From: Sulfurimonas sp.
GTDB taxonomy: Bacteria > Campylobacterota > Campylobacteria > Campylobacterales > Sulfurimonadaceae
Length of the DNA stretch: 5,914 nucleotides
Reading direction: 5' to 3'
Assembly: GCA_003978475.1 (NCBI GenBank)
Contig: QNZR01000105.1
Location: forward strand, 1-5,914
In this document: positions 1 through 4,806 of the stretch, piece after piece
Layout: every line of letters starts with the position of its first letter
Numbering within the stretch: the stretch's first letter is position 1
Position numbers and translations under genes: made by a program
Notes under the pieces: generated by a model
Seen by the model: only the letters and a program-made list of their open reading frames with translations
The model's database searches: none
Told to the model about the DNA's origin: nothing

Positions 1-382
1 GACGGTCCTCACCTTTTTTGATGGCTTCGGGGTCGGCACCTAGAAATTCCACTCCCTCAAGCATCCCTTTTTCATGCATGCTCATGGCGACATTCAGCGC
101 TGTCTGTCCGCCCATGGTGGGGAGGACGGCATCGACGTTTTCTTTGTCGATAATCTGAGCAATAATCTCTTCTTTTATGGGTTCAATGTAGGTTCTGTCG
201 GCAAATTCAGGGTCGGTCATGATGGTGGCAGGATTGGAGTTAATGAGGACCACGCGATAGCCTAACTCTTTTAGTGTTTTGACCGCTTGCGTTCCTGAAT
301 AGTCAAATTCACAGGCCTGACCAATGACAATGGGTCCGGAACCTATGAGTAATATCGTCTTGATATCGTCACGTTTTGGCAT
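1..382 (-). CDS. carB: Carbamoyl-phosphate synthase large subunit, N-terminal part (cut by window edge)
   Basis: CarB makes carbamoyl phosphate from bicarbonate, ammonia (delivered from glutamine by CarA) and two ATP, in the cytoplasm, for arginine and pyrimidine synthesis. I translated this frame by hand. It opens MPKRDDIKTILLIGSGP, then shows GQACEFDYSGTQA (residues 21-33), INSNPATIMTDPEFADRTYIEP (47-68, key residues N50, T53, D57, Y65, E67) and LPTMGGQTALN (87-97). These are the near-invariant N-terminal signatures of the CarB carboxyphosphate domain. Only 127 codons are present; the full protein is normally about 1,070-1,090 residues, so the rest lies beyond base 1. The start is ATG at 382-380, preceded by a purine-rich TAAGGG that can act as ribosome binding site. 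The gene follows mreC after 68 bases and probably has its own promoter. The carA partner is not in the window. Identification is very secure. Confidence 0.97.
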   Translation of the reverse strand, partial: MPKRDDIKTILLIGSGPIVIGQACEFDYSGTQAVKTLKELGYRVVLINSNPATIMTDPEFADRTYIEPIKEEIIAQIIDKENVDAVLPTMGGQTALNVAMSMHEKGMLEGVEFLGADPEAIKKGEDR

Positions 383-411
383 GCTTACCCTTACATATAT
401 AAAATTTGGCT

Positions 412-417
412 ATTATA
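412..417 (-). promoter_or_regulatory. Probable sigma-70 -10 element for carB
   Basis: On the minus strand this reads TATAAT, a perfect -10 hexamer. It lies 29 bases upstream of the carB ATG, so transcription would begin near base 405 with a leader of about 20 bases. Directly upstream is ATTTTGCC, and further up an AT-rich tract (TTTTAAG). There is no TTGACA-like -35 box. Campylobacterota housekeeping promoters are known for a good -10 with T-rich upstream sequence in place of a -35 box, so the lack of one does not count against it. Transcription start is inferred, not shown. Confidence 0.6.
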
Positions 418-450
418 GGCAAAATGCACTTAAAATCGGTTTATGACTAC

Positions 451-1212
451 TTATCGTACCTGGGTAATGACATGAAAAAAACCGATATCGCTCTCTTGAT
501 AATAGGGTAAAACTGTCGCATTCCGGTACCCTTGAGATTGACTGAGCTTGGTGACGGTACCGACTAAAATATTACTGAAAAAGAGGTTGTCAAGTCCTGA
601 GGTAACAACCTCGTCACCGACATGAATCGGTATCCATGAGGGAATAAACTCAATGAGCATCTCTTGCTGATTGCGTCCGTGAATGATACCGGGTGCTTTA
701 TGTTTACCGATAGAGACGGCATACGAACATTTGGGATCATTGTTGAGTAGAGCCAGCGGCTGATTGTTTTTAGCAATAACAATGCCCGCCACACGCTCTT
801 TGTGCACCAAGCCGTAAATTTTAGAGCTGTTGAAATCATCCATATGCAGCCATATCTTGTTCATATCACCTAAGGTGACATAGGAGAGCCCCTGCACCAG
901 TGCCAGATCCGGATGGGATGAAAATGTCGCATTGTTTTCCTGATAGAGTCGATTCAATTCACTGGCAATTTGGTGAGAGATCAGATGGTTTTTTTCGTAC
1001 AGTTTGAGCTTTTCTTGCAGTTGCTCCAAATATTCTTGCTGGTAAAAGTGTTGATTAACAGTATCTCTTGCATAGGAAAATGCGGTATGATAGAGCTGTT
1101 TGATATTGTTTAACGGGGCAATAACAAAGTTTTGTACCAGAGTACTGTTGTTGAGTGCAAATGCAACCAGCAACGCAAAGATTAGTAAAAAGCCAACAAG
1201 CTTTTTATTCAT
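451..1212 (-). CDS. mreC: Rod shape-determining protein MreC
   Basis: MreC is the membrane-anchored periplasmic partner of MreB in the elongasome, where it links the cytoskeleton to PBP2/RodA wall synthesis. At 253 residues it has a short basic N-terminus (MNKK), one membrane segment (about 5-20), a polar helical stretch likely to form a coiled coil (about 55-95, rich in Q, E, K and L), and a C-terminal beta-barrel domain. The barrel carries GDEVVTSGLDNLFFSN (199-214) followed by ILVGTV (215-220), the MreC signature. The open frame extends upstream to 1266, but ATG at 1212 is preferred: it gives the normal cytoplasmic-tail plus membrane-segment start, and its overlap with mreB is only 8 bases instead of 62. 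There is no strong Shine-Dalgarno, so coupling to mreB translation is likely. The protein is shorter than most proteobacterial MreC (often 280-370) and lacks a proline-rich tail. No mreD follows. Confidence 0.93.
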   Translation of the reverse strand: MNKKLVGFLLIFALLVAFALNNSTLVQNFVIAPLNNIKQLYHTAFSYARDTVNQHFYQQEYLEQLQEKLKLYEKNHLISHQIASELNRLYQENNATFSSHPDLALVQGLSYVTLGDMNKIWLHMDDFNSSKIYGLVHKERVAGIVIAKNNQPLALLNNDPKCSYAVSIGKHKAPGIIHGRNQQEMLIEFIPSWIPIHVGDEVVTSGLDNLFFSNILVGTVTKLSQSQGYRNATVLPYYQESDIGFFHVITQVR

Positions 1213-2242
1213 CTTCAAACAGCTCTTGAAGCAGATCGATCTCTTCAAGAGCCTTGCCGGTTCCAAGTGCCACAGCTAAAAGCGGCTCTTCAGCGACATA
1301 AACGGGAATTTTGACACTATCAGAGAGATATTTGTCCAGACCGCGAATAAGAGCGCCTCCGCCGGTGAGAATAATACCGTTATTGACAATATCGCCGGCT
1401 AAATCCGGCGGCATTTTTTCGAGAACCTCTTTCAGTGCCTCACTAATTTCTTTCAAAGGCTCTTTGATGGCTTCTCTGGTGTCTTCGGATGTCAATTCTA
1501 TGGAACTTAAGAGCCCTTCAATCTGATCACGTCCCGTAACGGTTTTTTTCAGCTCTTTTTCCAGCGGGAGTGCTGTGGCAATTTCAATTTTAATCTCTTC
1601 AGCACTGCGATCACCGATGAGCAGATTATATTTTCGTTTGACAAAATCGACAATCGCTTTATCCAGACTGTCTCCGGCAATACGGATGGATTTTGAGAGT
1701 ACCAGTCCTCCGAGTGAGACGACGCCGATTTCGGTTGTGCCGCCGCCAATGTCAAGAACAAGGTTCCCTTGAGGCTCTCGAATATTGACCCCTGAGCCAA
1801 TGGCCGCTGCCATCGGCTCTTCAATAAGAAATACCTCCCGTGCTCCTGCACTGATAGCGGCTTCGCGAACTGCTTTACGCTCCACCTGCGTCAGTCCGTA
1901 GGGCACACAGATAATAATACGCGGACTAATAAACGAGCTGCGTCCGTGAGCTTTTTCTATAAATTTACGAATCATTTGTTCGGTCATATCAAAGTCGGCA
2001 ATAACACCATCTTTCATGGGGCGTATGGCTTTAATGTTTCCGGGGGTTTTTCCGACCATCTCTTTGGCTTCACGACCTACTGCCAGGACTTTTTGAACAC
2101 CGTATTTTTCAGTTTTGACGGCAACGACGGAAGGTTCGTTAATGACAATACCCTGTCCTTTGGCAATAACGAGTGTATTGGCCGTTCCCAGGTCAATGGA
2201 GAGATCATTGGAGAACATACCAATGAGTTTATTTAAAATCAT
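1205..2242 (-). CDS. mreB: Rod shape-determining protein MreB (bacterial actin)
   Basis: MreB is an actin-like ATPase that forms membrane-bound filaments under the inner membrane and directs side-wall peptidoglycan synthesis. The 345-residue length is typical. The actin-fold nucleotide motifs are all visible: phosphate-1 loop DLGTANT (17-23), connect-1 region EEPMAAAIG (141-149), phosphate-2 loop LDIGGGTTEIGVVS (163-176), IAGDSLD (188-194) and the adenosine motif ILTGGGALIRG (291-301). The N-terminus (MILNKLIGMFSNDLS) resembles that of E. coli MreB, where a short amphipathic start binds membrane, so the first ATG is chosen over Met9. The start is supported by an AGGA ribosome site that overlaps the clpX stop. 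The acidic C-terminus (LLQELFEDE) overlaps the mreC start, and the DNA encoding it can fold into a strong hairpin (separate entry). No residue expected for ATP binding is missing. Confidence 0.98.
   Translation of the reverse strand: MILNKLIGMFSNDLSIDLGTANTLVIAKGQGIVINEPSVVAVKTEKYGVQKVLAVGREAKEMVGKTPGNIKAIRPMKDGVIADFDMTEQMIRKFIEKAHGRSSFISPRIIICVPYGLTQVERKAVREAAISAGAREVFLIEEPMAAAIGSGVNIREPQGNLVLDIGGGTTEIGVVSLGGLVLSKSIRIAGDSLDKAIVDFVKRKYNLLIGDRSAEEIKIEIATALPLEKELKKTVTGRDQIEGLLSSIELTSEDTREAIKEPLKEISEALKEVLEKMPPDLAGDIVNNGIILTGGGALIRGLDKYLSDSVKIPVYVAEEPLLAVALGTGKALEEIDLLQELFEDE
1213..1252 (-). repeat. Hairpin with competing alternative stem at the mreB/mreC junction
   Basis: GCTCTTGAAG (1222-1231) and CTTCAAGAGC (1243-1252) form a perfect 10-bp inverted repeat. 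The 11-base loop holds a further palindrome, AGATCGATCT (1233-1242). A third element, CTTCAA (1213-1218), is complementary to TTGAAG (1226-1231), so the middle arm can pair either with the distal arm (10 bp) or with the six bases touching the mreC ATG (6 bp, 7-base loop). In the mRNA the main stem ends 9 bases before the mreC AUG and contains AAGAG, the only purine-rich candidate ribosome site. The structure is seen in the sequence; a role in setting mreC translation is inference. Confidence 0.55.
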
Positions 2243-2248
2243 TTAAGT

Positions 2249-2252
2249 TCCT
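2249..2252 (-). promoter_or_regulatory. Ribosome binding site for mreB overlapping the clpX stop
   Basis: The minus strand reads GTAGGAACTTAA before the mreB ATG. The TAG is the clpX stop, and AGGA overlaps it by two bases with six bases to the start codon. A ribosome finishing clpX would therefore sit on the mreB initiation site. This fixes the mreB start at 2242. Confidence 0.8.
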
Positions 2253-3489
2253 ACGCTGTTTTTTGTTTGCTGTTTTTAATAAAGAGCGGTTTGTCGCCTT
2301 CTGTGACGACCTCCTGGGTAATGACTACTTCATAACCGCTAAATTCCGGCAGTTCATACATAATATCAATCATAATCTCTTCTAGAATTGAACGGAGTCC
2401 CCGTGCACCGGTCTTGCGTGCAATAGATTTGCTGGCAATGGCTTTGAGTGCTTCATCTTCAAAAGAGAGGGTGACATTGTCAATGGCAAAAAGTTTGGTG
2501 TATTGTTTGACAAGCGAGTTTTTCGGCTCTTTTAAAATGCGTACCATATCTTCTTCGCTAATGTCACTCAGTGACGCAATAATGGGCAGTCGTCCAATCA
2601 GTTCGGGGATGACACCATAGTGTACCAGATCGTCCGGTTCAACCATATCGTAGGTCGCTTCCTGCTCAGTTTTGGTTTTTTTGTCATGCCCAAAGCCCAG
2701 AATGTTGTTGCCCTGTTTTTTTTGGATAATCTCTTTGAGACCGTCAAAAGCTCCACCGCAAATAAACAAAATACCGGTGGTGTCAATTTGAATGAAATCC
2801 TGATTGGGATGTTTGCGACCGCCTTTTGGCGGAATGTTGACAACGGAACCTTCAATAATTTTAAGCAGTGCCTGCTGCACCCCTTCGCCGGAGACATCGC
2901 GGGTAATGGAGCGGTTTTCACTCATGCGTGAGATTTTGTCGATTTCATCAATAAAGAGAATACCCTGCTGCGCCCGTTCAACATCGCCCTCAGCTGCTTG
3001 AAGAAGTTTGGTTAAGATATTTTCAACATCTTCACCGACATAGCCCGCTTCTGTTAAGCTGGTGGCATCAGCAATGGCAATGGGAACATTCAAGACGCGG
3101 GCAATGGTTTGTGCCATAAGGGTTTTGCCGCTTCCCGTCGGACCAATAAGCAGGACATTGGATTTGGCAATCTCGGTATCGTCATCGTCAATCTGCGATG
3201 CCTTGAAAATACGTTTGTAGTGGTTATAGACCGCAACACTAAGCAGTTTTCTCGCATGCTCCTGACCAATAACATACTGTCCTAAAAACTCGTTAAGTTC
3301 TTTGGGGGTCAAGAGTTCTGCTGCCGCAGCGGTTTTTGCCTCATTTTCCGGGGTTTGAACTTCGTCGCCAAACATGATTTTGTAAGCGGAGAAGACACAG
3401 TTTTTGCAAATATAGACGCCGTTTCCGGCAATGAGCGGATTGTCATCACTCTCTTTGGCTTCACAGAAGCTACAGTGTCGATGCATCAT
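2251..3489 (-). CDS. clpX: ATP-dependent Clp protease ATP-binding subunit ClpX
   Basis: ClpX is the cytoplasmic AAA+ hexamer that recognises tagged or damaged proteins, unfolds them and feeds them to ClpP. The 412-residue protein is normal in length. The N-terminal zinc-binding domain has C6/C9 and C28/C31. The AAA+ core has Walker A GPTGSGKT (116-123), the substrate-gripping pore loop GYVG (149-152), Walker B ILFIDEID (177-184), the RKH pore loop GGRKHP (223-228), the ClpP-docking loop NNILGFGHD (261-269), the arginine-finger region IPELIGRLP (294-302) and sensor 2 GARGLRS (361-367). The start is ATG at 3489, seven bases after AAAGGA; this overlaps the lpxA stop as ATGA. A second ATG follows at once and could also be used. 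The docking tripeptide is LGF where E. coli has IGF. clpP is absent from the window, so the partner must be encoded elsewhere. Confidence 0.98.
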   Translation of the reverse strand: MMHRHCSFCEAKESDDNPLIAGNGVYICKNCVFSAYKIMFGDEVQTPENEAKTAAAAELLTPKELNEFLGQYVIGQEHARKLLSVAVYNHYKRIFKASQIDDDDTEIAKSNVLLIGPTGSGKTLMAQTIARVLNVPIAIADATSLTEAGYVGEDVENILTKLLQAAEGDVERAQQGILFIDEIDKISRMSENRSITRDVSGEGVQQALLKIIEGSVVNIPPKGGRKHPNQDFIQIDTTGILFICGGAFDGLKEIIQKKQGNNILGFGHDKKTKTEQEATYDMVEPDDLVHYGVIPELIGRLPIIASLSDISEEDMVRILKEPKNSLVKQYTKLFAIDNVTLSFEDEALKAIASKSIARKTGARGLRSILEEIMIDIMYELPEFSGYEVVITQEVVTEGDKPLFIKNSKQKTA

Positions 3490-4274
3490 AGGTTTTTCCT
3501 TTCATATGGAATGCCGCGTTTGGTTTTGAGTATAAAATTACAGAGATTTTTTACATGTAAATTATCGGTTGTCTCCAAAAGCTCCAACGCATGTTCTTTC
3601 AACGGCTTTCCTGATTCAAAAAGCTCTCTGTAGGTACTTTTAAGTGCGTCAATATCAGAACGTTTAAGCCCACGACGCAAGCCGGTCAGGTTCAGTCCGC
3701 GCAGGGACGCACGGTTTCCTTCTGCCATGCAGTAGGGGGGAATGTCCTGTGCCAGAGCCGAGGCACCGCCGATCATGGCATATTCACCAATGTGTACAAA
3801 TTGATGCACCGGCGTCATACCACCGATAACGGCAAAATCTCCCATTTCGACATGACCGGCAAGTGTGGCGGCATTGGCTAAAATGCAATGATTGCCAATA
3901 ATGACATCATGTCCCAGATGAACATACCCCATAAACAGATTATGCGAACCAATAATGGTTTTACCGCCGCCGCCTTTGGTTCCGGGGTTAAAGAGGGTGA
4001 ACTCACGAATGGTATTGTTGTCGCCAATAATAAGCTCTACCTCTTCACCGTTGTATTTCAGATCTTGCGGAATTGAGCCGATGACCGCATGCGAAAAGAT
4101 GCGGTTGTTGCGTCCGATAGTTGTTTTTCCGTAAATACATGTATTTTGTGCAATGGTGGTTCCCTCACCGATAATGCTCTCTTTGGAGATAAAACAAAAC
4201 GGTGCTACGGTAACATTATCTCCGAGCTGCGCTCCCTCTTCAACAACGGCAAGGGGTGATATGTGAGACGCCAT
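3486..4274 (-). CDS. lpxA: Acyl-[acyl-carrier-protein]--UDP-N-acetylglucosamine O-acyltransferase LpxA
   Basis: LpxA catalyses the first step of lipid A synthesis, moving a 3-hydroxyacyl chain from ACP to the 3 position of UDP-GlcNAc (or, in some bacteria, its 3-amino analogue) in the cytoplasm. The 262-residue length equals that of E. coli LpxA. Residues 1 to about 185 are hexapeptide repeats forming the left-handed beta helix, and about 190-262 form the helical C-terminal domain. By alignment from memory, catalytic His125 corresponds to H122 (YVHLGHD), and H141 (LAGHV), H157 (PVHQF) and Q70/D71/K73 (PQDLKY) match E. coli active-site positions. G170 matches the chain-length ruler Gly173, which favours a long acyl chain. 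E. coli His99 is replaced by N96 (LFNPGT). The ATG is two bases after the fabZ stop with no clear ribosome site, implying coupling. The stop overlaps the clpX start by four bases. Confidence 0.97.
   Translation of the reverse strand: MASHISPLAVVEEGAQLGDNVTVAPFCFISKESIIGEGTTIAQNTCIYGKTTIGRNNRIFSHAVIGSIPQDLKYNGEEVELIIGDNNTIREFTLFNPGTKGGGGKTIIGSHNLFMGYVHLGHDVIIGNHCILANAATLAGHVEMGDFAVIGGMTPVHQFVHIGEYAMIGGASALAQDIPPYCMAEGNRASLRGLNLTGLRRGLKRSDIDALKSTYRELFESGKPLKEHALELLETTDNLHVKNLCNFILKTKRGIPYERKNL
3497..3502 (-). promoter_or_regulatory. Ribosome binding site for clpX inside the lpxA end
   Basis: The minus strand reads AAAGGA, seven bases before the first clpX ATG and ten before the second. The spacing favours the first ATG (3489). 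The site lies within the last codons of lpxA, so clpX initiates before lpxA terminates. Confidence 0.75.
3550..3563. repeat. ACATGT-centred palindrome, copy in lpxA 3' end
   Basis: TTTACATGTAAA (3550-3561) is a perfect 12-bp palindrome. The 14 bases 3550-3563 are identical to 5176-5189 inside queH. The bases that follow also match partly: after a two-base gap both copies have CGGT, one variable base and GT, giving 20 matches out of 23. The two copies lie in different reading frames of unrelated genes, so shared protein sequence does not explain the match. Function unknown. Confidence 0.5.
4133..4146. repeat. ACATGT-centred palindrome, copy in lpxA 5' half
   Basis: AAATACATGTATTT is a perfect 14-bp palindrome within the lpxA coding region. 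It shares the ACATGT core and AT-rich arms with the sites at 3550 and 5174, but the arm bases differ. Function unknown; it may be chance. Confidence 0.4.
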
Positions 4275-4276
4275 GG

Positions 4277-4726
4277 TTATTTATCGACAATCATGGCTTT
4301 GAGTTCCGCTTCAGAAACCATAGTCTCATCAACAAACGCTTCCCCTTTTAATACCCAGATGTTGCCACGGTGTTTCATAACGTTAATATGGTACTCCAAA
4401 CGGTCTCCCGGAGTGACGGGGTGCCGAAATTTTGCTTTGTCGATACTCATAAAATAGACGACTTTGTTCGCCACCTCTTCTTCGCTCAGGTCACGCATGC
4501 TTTTAAACGCCAGAATGCCGCCGGCTTGTGCCATGCCTTCTAGGATCATTACACCCGGGTAGATTGGATGTCCGGGGAAATGCCCCTGAAATATCTGATC
4601 GCCGATGGTAACGTTTTTATAACCGATGAGCAGCTCATTTTCCACGATTTTTGTCACGCGGTCCAAGAGTAAAAAGGGGTAGCGGTGCGGGATAATCTTT
4701 TGAATCTCTTCTACAGTCATAGTCAT
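4277..4726 (-). CDS. fabZ: 3-hydroxyacyl-[acyl-carrier-protein] dehydratase FabZ
   Basis: FabZ is the hot-dog-fold dehydratase of type II fatty acid synthesis, turning 3-hydroxyacyl-ACP into trans-2-enoyl-ACP in the cytoplasm. The 149-residue length is typical. The N-terminus has IQKIIPHRYPFLLLDRV (8-24), and the active-site block GHFPGHPIYPGVMILEGMAQ (48-67) carries catalytic H49 and, on the central helix, E63. KAKFRHPVTPGD (97-108) is the conserved substrate-tunnel strand. The start codon is uncertain by two residues: ATG ACT ATG gives Met1 or Met3. Neither has a well-placed Shine-Dalgarno; AAAGG lies about 12-14 bases before the first. It is probably the first gene of the operon running to mreC, following an 80-base gap after queH. 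FabZ and LpxA use the same 3-hydroxyacyl-ACP pool, so pairing them can balance membrane phospholipid against lipid A. Confidence 0.97.
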   Translation of the reverse strand: MTMTVEEIQKIIPHRYPFLLLDRVTKIVENELLIGYKNVTIGDQIFQGHFPGHPIYPGVMILEGMAQAGGILAFKSMRDLSEEEVANKVVYFMSIDKAKFRHPVTPGDRLEYHINVMKHRGNIWVLKGEAFVDETMVSEAELKAMIVDK

Positions 4727-4762
4727 GTTACAGGATCTGCCTTTGCAAACTAAAATTTGGGT

Positions 4763-4768
4763 ATTTTA
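4763..4768 (-). promoter_or_regulatory. Possible sigma-70 -10 element for the fabZ operon
   Basis: The minus strand reads TAAAAT, a five-of-six match to TATAAT, with CTTTTTTTAGA immediately upstream. It lies 36 bases before the fabZ ATG, giving a leader of about 30 bases. The T-run before the -10 fits the Campylobacterota promoter style, which often lacks a -35 box. It is the only promoter-like signal I find in the 80-base gap between queH and fabZ. Read-through from queH remains possible because no hairpin terminator is visible there. Confidence 0.45.
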
Positions 4769-4806
4769 TCTAAAAAAAGATTAATAGCGGGTTATGCAAA
4801 AGTGTA

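Noticed and set aside
352..370. Direct repeat ATATCGTC twice within 20 bases at the carB start
   Set aside because: It is a short repeat inside conserved CarB codons (DDIKTI) with no symmetry suggesting an operator; likely chance.
564..839. Second minus-strand open frame of 91 codons inside mreC
   Set aside because: It lies in another frame of a clearly coding region, with no start signal and no recognisable domain.
1213..1266. Longer mreC start at 1266 adding 18 residues
   Set aside because: It would overlap mreB by 62 bases and put a cysteine-rich, unconserved stretch before the membrane segment; ATG at 1212 gives the normal MreC N-terminus.
2256..2279. Direct repeat of GCTGTTTTT at the clpX 3' end
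   Set aside because: It encodes two similar Lys-rich codon groups (KNSKQKTA) in the variable tail of ClpX; low complexity explains it.
2620..2931. Plus-strand open frame of 103 codons opposite clpX
   Set aside because: It is fully antisense to the ClpX AAA+ core and its sequence shows no recognisable domain; a codon-use artefact.
4771..4800. T-run after queH as an intrinsic terminator (minus strand CTTTTTTTAG)
   Set aside because: There is no GC-rich inverted repeat upstream of the T-run, so it fits a T-rich promoter element better than a terminator.
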